Positions 26,972 to 38,490 of a DNA stretch of 64,000 nt are shown one piece after another. Made by a program: the position numbers and the translations under genes. Numbering within the stretch: position 1 is the stretch's first letter; the number at the start of each line of letters is the position of its first letter. The notes under the pieces are model-generated. The model had not been told where the DNA came from. It saw only the letters and a list, made by a program, of their open reading frames with translations, and did not search any database. Source of the DNA: JAQBQH01 sp035607415 (GTDB lineage Bacteria; Myxococcota_A; Polyangia; Palsa-1104); assembly GCA_035607415.1 (NCBI GenBank), contig DATNAQ010000031.1, positions 90,313-154,312 of the forward strand, given 5' to 3'.

Positions 26972-28569
26972 GGTGGGCGGCGACGGCGCTGCTGGCGCTC
27001 GTCGGGTTCGCGGCGGCGCTGCTGCTCGCGGGATGCGCGCTCGCGGGATGCGCGCTCGCAGGCTGCGCGGCGCCGGAGCTGGCGCCGATTCGCGATGCGC
27101 GGCCGACGCAGCTGCAGGCCGGCGAGCGCATGCTGGTCGAGGCGTCGGGGCCGCTGTTCACCGTCGGCGCGGAGACGCGCGTGACGTTCGATGCGCTCGG
27201 GGTGACGCTGCCGGCGCGCGCGATCGCGACCGATCGCGTGGTGGCGACGGCGCCGAGCGGGGCGCACGTGATGGGCCCGTCGACGGTCACGGTGACGCAG
27301 GGCGAGCAGCGCTGGACCTCGGACGCGCGCGCGCCGTTCGACGTCGAGCTGTGCGCGCCGTCGCTGCATCGGCTGGCGAACGGCTGGGCGGCGCGCTGGC
27401 CCGGGCCGGCGTGGCTGTGGTGGATGCTCGCGCTCGTCGCGGCGGCGGCGATCGTGGCGGCGCCGCTGCCGGTCGTAGCGGGCCTCATCGTCGTGTGGGA
27501 GCGGAAGATCTCGGGGTACATGGGGTCGCGCATCGGGCCCAATCGCGTTGGGCCGAACGGCTGGCTGCAGTGGCTCGCCGACGGGCTGAAGCTGCTCATG
27601 AAGGAGGACATCGTGCCGGCGGAGGCGGACGCGCGGCTGTTTCGCGCGGCGCCGTACCTGGCGTTCCTCGGGATGTTCCTGACCTTCATCGTGCTGCCGT
27701 TCTCGCGCTACGCGATCGTCGCGGATCTCGACGTGGGGCTCCTGTTCCTCTTGTCGGTGACGTCGCTCGTCGTGGTGTCGATCTTGATGGGCGGCTGGTC
27801 GTCGAACTCGAAGTGGTCGCTGCTCGGCGGGATGCGATCGGCGGCGCAGATCGTGAGCTACGAGCTGCCGGCGTCGCTGGCGCTGCTCACGATCGCGACG
27901 CTCACCGGCTCGTTGTCGACGGAGCGGATCGTGGCGGCGCAGGGCGCGTGGCCGTGGCAGTGGAACCTCTTTCGCGATCCGTTCACGTTCGTGGCGTTCT
28001 TCATCTGGTTCGTGTCGGCGCTGGCCGAGGGGAACCGCACGCCGTTCGATCTGCCCGAGGCGGAGTCGGAGCTGGTGGCGGGCTACAACACCGAGTACTC
28101 GGGGTTCCGCTTCTCGCTGTTTCCGCTCGTGGAGTGGGTGAACATCGCGGTGATCGGCGCCGTGGGGACGCTCTTGTTTCTCGGCGGGTGGCGCGTGCCG
28201 TTCGTCGACGCGGCGACGCTGGAGGGGCACGCGTGGCTCGACGCCGTCGGCTTCGCCGTGTTCGTGGCCAAGGATCTGGCGATCGTGTTCGTCGTCATCT
28301 GGATCCGCTGGACGCTGCCGCGCTTTCGCGTCGACCAGATGATGAACCTGTGTTGGACCTACTTCATCCCGTTCGCGTTCGTCTGCTTCGTCGGCGAGCT
28401 CGTGTGGGTGTGGCTGGTGCCGTCGACGGCGGCGAAGCTCGCGGGCGGCGCGATGTTCGCGATCGGGGGAGTCGGGCTGTCGGCGTGGTTCGTGTCGCGC
28501 GTGCGTGACAACGCGCGGCGCTACCAGGATCTGGTGCTCAACGACGCGCTCGGGCGGGGCAACACGTGA
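26968..28569 (+). CDS. nuoH: NADH-quinone oxidoreductase subunit H with extra N-terminal lipoprotein/IPT-like domain
   Basis: 533 residues, about 150-200 longer than usual NuoH. The core begins near residue 149 and has the family blocks VVWERKISGYMGSRIGPNRVGPNG, DGLKLLMKEDIVPAEADARLF, EGNRTPFDLPEAESELVAGYNTEYSG and a string of membrane helices. Upstream, residues 1-34 form a signal-like helix ending in three tandem LAGCA units, each a possible lipobox. Residues about 35-130 form a beta-rich module (GERMLVEASGPLF, TRVTFDALGVTLPARAIATDRVVATAP, TVTVTQGEQRW) resembling an IPT/TIG immunoglobulin-like fold. The extension is in frame, its ATG overlaps the nuoD stop, and there is no internal stop. 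It probably lies in the periplasm. Confidence 0.93.
   Translation: MRWAATALLALVGFAAALLLAGCALAGCALAGCAAPELAPIRDARPTQLQAGERMLVEASGPLFTVGAETRVTFDALGVTLPARAIATDRVVATAPSGAHVMGPSTVTVTQGEQRWTSDARAPFDVELCAPSLHRLANGWAARWPGPAWLWWMLALVAAAAIVAAPLPVVAGLIVVWERKISGYMGSRIGPNRVGPNGWLQWLADGLKLLMKEDIVPAEADARLFRAAPYLAFLGMFLTFIVLPFSRYAIVADLDVGLLFLLSVTSLVVVSILMGGWSSNSKWSLLGGMRSAAQIVSYELPASLALLTIATLTGSLSTERIVAAQGAWPWQWNLFRDPFTFVAFFIWFVSALAEGNRTPFDLPEAESELVAGYNTEYSGFRFSLFPLVEWVNIAVIGAVGTLLFLGGWRVPFVDAATLEGHAWLDAVGFAVFVAKDLAIVFVVIWIRWTLPRFRVDQMMNLCWTYFIPFAFVCFVGELVWVWLVPSTAAKLAGGAMFAIGGVGLSAWFVSRVRDNARRYQDLVLNDALGRGNT
27025..27069 (+). repeat. 15-bp triplication encoding LAGCA three times
   Basis: Three adjacent 15-base units (27025, 27040, 27055), the first two identical and the third with two changes, encode residues 20-34 of NuoH. 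Each unit contains a complete lipobox, LAGC. Confidence 0.9.
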
Positions 28570-29501
28570 GCGAGCGGCCGGGATATTTCGGCAAGATCGC
28601 CGTCGCCGCGCGCACCGTCGCCGAGGGCATGGCGGTGACGCTGGCGCAGTATTTCCGGCGGCCGACGACGGTGCAGTATCCCGATCGCACGCGCGTGCCG
28701 GTGGTCGATTCGCTGCCCGAGCGCTATCGCGGGTTCCTCGAAGTGGACATGGACGTCTGCACGGCGTGCAAGGCGTGCGAGCGCGATTGTCCGATCGACG
28801 TCATCGCCATCGACGTGGAGAAGCGCGGGGACGGACGCGTCATGACCCGCTTCGACATCGACATGGGCAAGTGCATGTACTGCGGCATCTGCGTCGAGTC
28901 GTGCCCGGTGCCGGCGCAGGCGCCGGGGGACGCGGAGCCGACGAAGTGCATCCGCATGACGCGGGAGTTCGAGGGGGCGACGGGCGAGTTCTCGTCGCTG
29001 ACGTTCCGGTTCGTGGAGGCGGGGGCGCCGGCGCCGGCGTACAAGCACCAAAAGGGCACGGTGCCGGCGACGCCGGAGCGCGGCCAGATCGCGCGCGCGG
29101 TGCGGCAGCGGGCGCGCGCGGCGAATCCGACGGCGGTGCGCTGGTCGCGGGTGCACCAGGAGGGCGGCGCGCTGGCGGAGCTGCTCGCGCACGACGCGGT
29201 GCGCGCGCGGGTGGAGGAGCTGGCGCAAGGCGTGACGACAGAGCTCGGGGCTGGCGAGCTCGGGGCGGTGATCGCGGGCGAGGCGCTGGCGAAGACCGAT
29301 TGCGGCGCGTGCGGGTGGCCGACGTGCCGCGCGTATGCGGAGGCGATCGCCGTCGGAAAGGAGCGCGCGCTGCACAAGTGCGGGCCGGGCGGCGCCAAGG
29401 CGACGCGCGACGTGCACCTCATCGTCGAGCTCGCGCGCGGCGCCACGCCGGACGAGGCGGCGATGCGGGCGATGGCGGCGACGTTGCGGCGGCATCGATG
29501 A
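28566..29501 (+). CDS. nuoI: NADH-quinone oxidoreductase subunit I fused to an RnfB-type 4Fe-4S domain
   Basis: 311 residues; ordinary NuoI is about 150-200. The N-terminal part is a normal 8Fe ferredoxin-like subunit with C65-x2-C68-x2-C71-x3-C75 and C103-x2-C106-x2-C109-x3-C113. After a linker at 150-240, the C-terminus has C246-x2-C249-x4-C254 and C272 in the pattern DCGACGWPTCRAYAEAIA...KCGPGG, the signature of the Fe-S domain found in RnfB and related redox proteins. This adds a possible third cluster to the subunit. It starts at GTG overlapping the nuoH stop. Confidence 0.94.
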   Translation: MSERPGYFGKIAVAARTVAEGMAVTLAQYFRRPTTVQYPDRTRVPVVDSLPERYRGFLEVDMDVCTACKACERDCPIDVIAIDVEKRGDGRVMTRFDIDMGKCMYCGICVESCPVPAQAPGDAEPTKCIRMTREFEGATGEFSSLTFRFVEAGAPAPAYKHQKGTVPATPERGQIARAVRQRARAANPTAVRWSRVHQEGGALAELLAHDAVRARVEELAQGVTTELGAGELGAVIAGEALAKTDCGACGWPTCRAYAEAIAVGKERALHKCGPGGAKATRDVHLIVELARGATPDEAAMRAMAATLRRHR

Positions 29502-30040
29502 CGCCGTCGCTGTTCTTCTTCTATCTGCTCGCGGCCGTCGTCGTGATCTCGGCGGCGGGCGTGGCGCTGCTCCGCAACATCTTGTATTCGGCGTTCGCGC
29601 TGCTCGGCACGCTCGCGGGCGTGGCCGGGCTCTACCTTTATATGGGCGCCGATTTCGTGGGCGTCGTGCAGCTCATCATCTACGTGGGCGGCATCCTGGT
29701 GCTGCTCTTGTTCGCGGTGCTTCTGACCAATCGCATCGGCGAGGTGCGCATCTCGAACGCGTCGGCGGGCCTGCTCCTCGGCGCCCCGCCGGCGATCGCG
29801 CTGTTCGCGTTGTGCGCGCGCGTGGCAGTGCACACGCCGTGGCCGACGACGGAGGCGGTCCCGGCGCCGCTCACGGCGCGGCTCGGCGAGGCGTTCCTGC
29901 ACGAGCTGCTCTTGCCGTTCGAGCTGGCGTCGCTGGTGCTGCTCATGGCGCTCGTCGGCGCGATGGTGATCGCGCGGCGCGCGACGCAGGATCCGCGCGA
30001 GCCGCACGAGCCGCGCGCGACCCGGAAGGAGGCGCCGTGA
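29498..30040 (+). CDS. nuoJ: NADH-quinone oxidoreductase subunit J
   Basis: A 180-residue membrane subunit with five predicted helices. The conserved third helix region reads YMGADFVGVVQLIIYVGGILVLLLFAVLLT, including the pi-bulge segment of the family. A short, charged C-terminal tail follows. The ATG overlaps the nuoI stop (ATGA). Confidence 0.96.
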   Translation: MTPSLFFFYLLAAVVVISAAGVALLRNILYSAFALLGTLAGVAGLYLYMGADFVGVVQLIIYVGGILVLLLFAVLLTNRIGEVRISNASAGLLLGAPPAIALFALCARVAVHTPWPTTEAVPAPLTARLGEAFLHELLLPFELASLVLLMALVGAMVIARRATQDPREPHEPRATRKEAP

Positions 30041-30342
30041 TCGGCCTCCAACATTTCCTCGTCGTGTCGGCGGCGCTGTTCGCGCTCGGCCTCCTCACCG
30101 TGGCCACGCGGCGCAACGCGGTCGCCATCCTCATGGGCGTCGAGCTCATCCTCAACGCCGCGGCGCTCAACTTCGTGGCGTTCGCGCACTTCGTCGCCGG
30201 CGCCGTCGGCGGCGTGGTGTTCGCGCTGTTCATCATCGTGCTCGCGGCGGCGGAGGCGGCGATCGCGCTCGCCATCGTGCTCGCCATCTTCCGCCACTTC
30301 CGAACCATCGACGCGCACGACGTGTCGACGCTCAAGGAGTGA
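30037..30342 (+). CDS. nuoK: NADH-quinone oxidoreductase subunit K
   Basis: A 101-residue membrane subunit with three helices. The proton-pathway Glu residues are kept in AILMGVELILNAAALNFVAF and IIVLAAAEAAIALAIVLAIFR. It starts at GTG overlapping the nuoJ stop (GTGA) with AAGGAGG just upstream. Confidence 0.96.
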   Translation: MIGLQHFLVVSAALFALGLLTVATRRNAVAILMGVELILNAAALNFVAFAHFVAGAVGGVVFALFIIVLAAAEAAIALAIVLAIFRHFRTIDAHDVSTLKE

Positions 30343-30343
30343 C

Positions 30344-32539
<2,196 letters not shown>

Positions 32540-32555
32540 CGAAGGAGAACCGACG

Positions 32556-34387
<1,832 letters not shown>

Positions 34388-34388
<1 letters not shown>

Positions 34389-35851
34389 TGCTCGACAACG
34401 CCCACAGCCTGGCCGCGTTCGCACCCGAGCTCGTGCTCGCGGCGACGGTGCTCGTCGTGCTCGCGGCCGATCTGGCGGTCGGGCGGCTGCGCATCGGCGC
34501 GGTAGCGGTGCTGTCGCTCGTCGGCGTAGCGGCGGCGGCGTGGGCCACGCTCGCCACGGCGGGGGCGCCGCGCGGGCTCTTCTTCGGGCTGGTCGCGCGC
34601 GATCCGTACGGCGACTTCTTCAAGCTGCTGTTCCTGATGACGGCGGCGCTGGTGGCGCTCGTGGCCCTGCGCGCGGGCGACGCCGTCGAGGAGAGCGCGG
34701 CGGAGCTCTATGCGCTCCTGCTGACGACGACGCTCGGCATGATGCTGATGGCGGCGGCGCGCGATCTTCTCATGGCGTACCTGTCGCTCGAGACGGTATC
34801 GATCATGAGCTACGTGCTCGCCGGCTTCCGGCGGCGGGCGCGCGCGTCGGCCGAGGCGGCGCTGAAGTACGTCGTCTACGGTGGCGTGGCGTCGGGCGTG
34901 ATGCTCTACGGCATGTCGCTCTTCTATGGCCTGGCGGGCGCGACCAGCTTTCCGGCGATCTTGCAGGCGGCGGGCTCGACGACGGCGGCGCCGACGGTGG
35001 TGCTGGCGGTCGTGCTGTGCCTCGCCGGGTTCGGCTACAAGGTGGCGTCGGTGCCGTTCCACATGTGGTGCCCCGACGTGTACGAGGGCGCGCCGACGGT
35101 GGTGAGCGCGTTTCTCGCGGTCGGGCCCAAGGCCGCCGGCTTCGCGCTGCTGCTCCGCTTCTGCGCGGGCGTGCTGCCGGCGGAGCTTGGCGGCGCGCCG
35201 GCGCCGTGGCCCCTCCTCTTCGGGCTCGTCGCGGTGGCGACGATGACGCTCGGCAACCTGGCGGCGCTGGCGCAGACGAACGTCAAGCGCCTGCTCGCCT
35301 ACTCGTCGATCGCGCATGCCGGCTATTTGCTCCTGGCGATCGTCGCCGGTGGGCGCGACGGCGTGCGCGCGCTCTTGCTCTATCTCGTGGCCTACGTGTT
35401 CATGACGCTCGGCGCGTTCGTCGTCGTGATCGCGGTGGCCGAGCGCGGCGTCGGCGACGAGCTGCCGGCGTGGCGCGGGCTCGGGCGGCGCGCGCCGTGG
35501 GCGGCGGCGTCGATGACGCTGTTCCTGCTCGCGCTCACCGGGCTGCCGCCGCTGTCGGGCTTCTTCGCCAAGTTCTACGTGTTCTACGCGCTGGTGGCGC
35601 GCGGCGGCAGCTTCATGATCGCGCTCGCCGTCGTCGGCGTGCTCAACTCGACCGTGTCGCTGTACTACTACGCGCGCGTCTTGAAGACGATGTACTTCGA
35701 GGCGGCGCCCGAGCAAAGTGGCGACACGGAGCTGCCGCTCTACAAGCTTCACACGACGCTGCTGGCGCTGTTGGCGGCGCCGACCGTGGCCCTGTGCGCG
35801 GTCTGGCAGCCGCTCGCTCGCTTCGTCGACGTCTCGCTCTCGCAGTGGTAG
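34388..35851 (+). CDS. nuoN: NADH-quinone oxidoreductase subunit N
   Basis: A 487-residue antiporter-like subunit of normal length without extra domains. Conserved blocks are MAYLSLETVSIMSYVLAGF, ALKYVVYGGVASGVMLYG, PFHMWCPDVYEGAPTVVSAFLAVGPKAAGFA and NVKRLLAYSSIAHAGY. The ATG overlaps the nuoM stop (TGATG). aguB follows after only 11 bases, so polyamine genes may be read from the nuo transcript. Confidence 0.96.
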
Positions 35852-35862
35852 ATTCCGGCGCC

Positions 35863-36750
35863 ATGAACGCCACGAAGTTCACCATCGGCCTCGTTCAAAT
35901 GCGCTGCGGGCTCGATCCGCGCGAGAACCTCGACAAGGCCGCCGATCGCGTCGTCGAGGCGGCCAAACAGGGCGCGCAGATCGTGTGCCTGCAGGAGCTG
36001 TTTCGGTCGCAGTACTTCTGCCAGAAAGAGGACGCGGCCACGTTCGATCTGGCCGAGCCGATCCCCGGCCCGTCGACGGAGCGGCTGAGCAAGATCGCCA
36101 AGGATCGCGGCGTGGTCGTGATCGCGTCCTTGTTCGAGCGGCGCGCGGCCGGGCTCTATCACAACACGGCGGCGATCCTCGACGCCGACGGCGCGATCCG
36201 CGGGCTCTACCGCAAGATGCACATCCCGGACGATCCGCTCTACTACGAGAAGTACTACTTCACGCCGGGCGACCTCGGGTTTCGCGCGCACGACACCAGG
36301 TTCGGGCGCATCGGCACGCTCGTGTGCTGGGATCAGTGGTATCCCGAGGGCGCGCGGCTGACGGCGCTGCGCGGCGCCGACGTGCTCTTCTATCCGACGG
36401 CGATCGGCTGGCACCCGAAGGAGAAGGCCGAGTGGGGCGCGGCGCAGGCGTCGGCGTGGCAGACGATCCAGCGCAGCCACGCGATCGCCAACGGCGTGTA
36501 CGTGGCGGCGGTGAATCGCGTCGGGCACGAAGGGCCGTCGGACGGCGGAATCGAGTTCTGGGGCGGCTCGTTCGTGGCCGATCCGTTCGGCATCGTCGTC
36601 AAGGAAGGGTCGCGCACTGAAGAGGAGATCCTGGTGGTCGAGTGCGATCGCGCGCGCGTCGAGGAGATTCGGCGCAACTGGCCGTTTCTGCGCGATCGGC
36701 GCATCGATGCGTACGCGCCGATCACCAGTCGCTTCTTGGACAACGATTGA
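35863..36750 (+). CDS. aguB: N-carbamoylputrescine amidase
   Basis: A 295-residue nitrilase-superfamily enzyme that hydrolyses N-carbamoylputrescine to putrescine, CO2 and ammonia. The triad is E45 (CLQELF), K118 (YRKMHIPDD) and C155 (LVCWDQWYPE). The segments DPLYYEKYYFTPGD and WHPKEKAEWG are specific for the AguB group. It is followed by the micro-ORF and aguA, the previous step. No arginine decarboxylase gene is present in the window. Confidence 0.95.
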   Translation: MNATKFTIGLVQMRCGLDPRENLDKAADRVVEAAKQGAQIVCLQELFRSQYFCQKEDAATFDLAEPIPGPSTERLSKIAKDRGVVVIASLFERRAAGLYHNTAAILDADGAIRGLYRKMHIPDDPLYYEKYYFTPGDLGFRAHDTRFGRIGTLVCWDQWYPEGARLTALRGADVLFYPTAIGWHPKEKAEWGAAQASAWQTIQRSHAIANGVYVAAVNRVGHEGPSDGGIEFWGGSFVADPFGIVVKEGSRTEEEILVVECDRARVEEIRRNWPFLRDRRIDAYAPITSRFLDND

Positions 36751-36833
36751 TGATGAGCGAGCGAAGCGAGCGGTGTAGATCGATGTTTGTCGGCGGTCCG
36801 TGGGGCCGCCGGCGTCGGGAGCGAAGCGAGTGA
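36750..36833 (+). CDS. Coupled micro-ORF A (26-27 residues) between aguB and aguA
   Basis: The first ATG overlaps the aguB stop (TGATG); a second ATG follows at 36753, matching the start of the copy in the his operon. The peptide begins MSERSERCRS, has GGPWGRRRR in its middle and ends ERSE. Its TGA overlaps the GTG start of aguA (GTGA). Aligned without gaps to micro-ORF B at 58294-58374, 16 of 26 residues are identical. The DNA also forms a stable hairpin (36789-36813). It could be a real small protein, a coupling element or an RNA element that happens to stay open. I know no described family that fits. Confidence 0.5.
   Translation: MMSERSERCRSMFVGGPWGRRRRERSE
36789..36813 (+). promoter_or_regulatory. 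GC hairpin with GTG loop inside micro-ORF A
   Basis: Bases 36789-36799 can pair with 36803-36813 around the 3-base loop GTG: nine Watson-Crick pairs plus two G.U wobbles. Micro-ORF B has the same stem-loop core with a different sequence in the stem. There is no U-tract after it, so it is not a classical intrinsic terminator. Confidence 0.55.
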
Positions 36834-37852
36834 CGCGCATGCCGGCGGAGTGGGCGCGCCACGCGGCGACGTGGATCGCGTGGCCGCACAACGAGAGCGA
36901 CTGGCCGGGCAAGTTTGCGCCGATCCGCTGGGTGTACGGCGAGTTCGTGCGGCTGCTGGCGCCGCACGAGCGCGTGCGCATCCTGGTGTCCAACGACGCC
37001 GTCGAGAACGAGGCGCGCGCGACGCTCGAGCTCGTCGGCGCGGCGGCGAATTGGGACTTCGTGCGCGTACCGACCAATCGCTCGTGGACGCGCGACACCG
37101 GGCCGCTGTTCGTGATGCGCGACGGCAAGAAGCGCGCGACGCACTGGCGGTTCAACGCGTGGGCCAAGTACGACGACTGGCAGCTCGACGTCGGCGTGGC
37201 GCCGGCGATCGCGCAGGCGGCGGGCGTGGAGGTGGCGCGGGTCGAGGCGCACGGCACGCACGTCGTGCTCGAGGGCGGCGCCGTCGACGTCGACGGCGAA
37301 GGCACGCTGCTCGCGACCGAGGAGTGCCTGCAGGACAAAGTGCAGGAGCGCAATCCGGAGCTTTCGACGGCGCAGCTCGAGGGCGTCTTGAAGGAGCAGC
37401 TCGGCGCCGAGCGCGTCGTGTGGCTCGGCCGCGGCATCGCCGGCGACGATACGCACGGGCACATCGACGATCTGGCGCGCTTCGTCGCGCCGGGCGTGGT
37501 CGTCTTGTGCAGCGAGCCGAACGCGGCCGACGAGAACCATCGCGCGCTCGCCGAGAACCGCGAGCGGCTGCAAGGCGCGCGCGACGCCAAGGGGCGCAAG
37601 CTCGAGGTCGTGGCGCTGCCGATGCCGCGCGCGCTCGGGTTCGAGGGGCGGCGGCTGCCGGCGAGCTACGCCAACTTCTACATCGCCAACGAGGTGGTGC
37701 TGGTGCCGACGTTCAACGATCCGGCCGATCGCGTGGCGCTCGGGATCCTCGGCGAGCTGTTCCGCGGGCGCGAGGTGGTCGGCGTGCACTGCGTGGATCT
37801 GGTGTGGGGCCTCGGCACGCTGCACTGCATGACGCAGCAAGAGCCGGCGTGA
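36830..37852 (+). CDS. aguA: Agmatine deiminase
   Basis: 340 residues if started at GTG 36830 (337 from the ATG at 36839). A peptidyl-arginine-deiminase-type enzyme converting agmatine to N-carbamoylputrescine. Signatures: PAEWARHAATWIAWPHNESDW at the start, RDTGPLFV, the THGHIDDLARF segment carrying the catalytic His, and the nucleophile C333 in LGTLHCMTQQ at the C-terminus. The GTG start overlaps the stop of micro-ORF A. Together with aguB it completes the two-step route from agmatine to putrescine. Confidence 0.94.
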   Translation: MTRMPAEWARHAATWIAWPHNESDWPGKFAPIRWVYGEFVRLLAPHERVRILVSNDAVENEARATLELVGAAANWDFVRVPTNRSWTRDTGPLFVMRDGKKRATHWRFNAWAKYDDWQLDVGVAPAIAQAAGVEVARVEAHGTHVVLEGGAVDVDGEGTLLATEECLQDKVQERNPELSTAQLEGVLKEQLGAERVVWLGRGIAGDDTHGHIDDLARFVAPGVVVLCSEPNAADENHRALAENRERLQGARDAKGRKLEVVALPMPRALGFEGRRLPASYANFYIANEVVLVPTFNDPADRVALGILGELFRGREVVGVHCVDLVWGLGTLHCMTQQEPA

Positions 37853-38490
37853 GCGCGGCCAAGCGGCCGGCGCGATCGGAGCGGCTGGCGCTGATCGAGG
37901 AGCACGTGCGCGCGCTGTCGAAGTGCGCGCGCTGTCCGATGATGGGCAAGCCGGTCGTCGTCGGGCGGCCGGTGGTGTCGCCCATCGTCTTCGTCGGGCA
38001 GGCGCCCGGCGACAAGGAGCCGGTGCTGGGCAAGCCGTTCGCGTGGACGGCGGGGCGCAACCTGTTCAAGTGGTTCGGCTCGCTCGGCGTCGACGAGGAG
38101 ACCTTCCGCGACAACGTGTACATGGCGGCGGTGTGCCGCTGCTTTCCCGGCAAGAATCCGAAGGGCGGCGATCGCGTGCCGTCGGAGGAGGAGATCGCGA
38201 ACTGCGCGCCGTGGCTGGAGCGCGAGCTCGAGATCTGCCGGCCCGAGCTCATCATCCCCGTCGGCAAGCTGGCGATCGCGCGCTTCCTGGCGGAGGCGCC
38301 GCTGGTGGAGACGATCGGCAAGAAGCACGCGTGGACGCACGCGGGGCGGGCGATCGACGTGATCCCGCTGCCGCATCCGTCGGGCGCGTCGACCTGGTAT
38401 CACGTGGAGCCGGGCAAGACGCTGACCAAGAAGGCGCTCGCGCTCATCGGCAAGCATCCGGCGTGGGCCAAGATCAAGGGAGCAGCATGA
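37849..38490 (+). CDS. Uracil-DNA glycosylase, family 4-like, iron-sulfur
   Basis: A 213-residue DNA repair glycosylase. Motif 1 reads VGQAPGDKEPVLGKPFAWTAG (family 4: GEAPGxxED..GxPFVGxAG) and motif 2 is PLPHPSG. Four Cys fit the 4Fe-4S cluster of families 4 and 5: C26 and C29 (CARC), C96 or C98 (VCRCFP) and C119. It starts at GTG overlapping the aguA stop (GTGA), and its own stop overlaps the ATG of the catalase-like gene. Confidence 0.88.
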   Translation: MSAAKRPARSERLALIEEHVRALSKCARCPMMGKPVVVGRPVVSPIVFVGQAPGDKEPVLGKPFAWTAGRNLFKWFGSLGVDEETFRDNVYMAAVCRCFPGKNPKGGDRVPSEEEIANCAPWLERELEICRPELIIPVGKLAIARFLAEAPLVETIGKKHAWTHAGRAIDVIPLPHPSGASTWYHVEPGKTLTKKALALIGKHPAWAKIKGAA

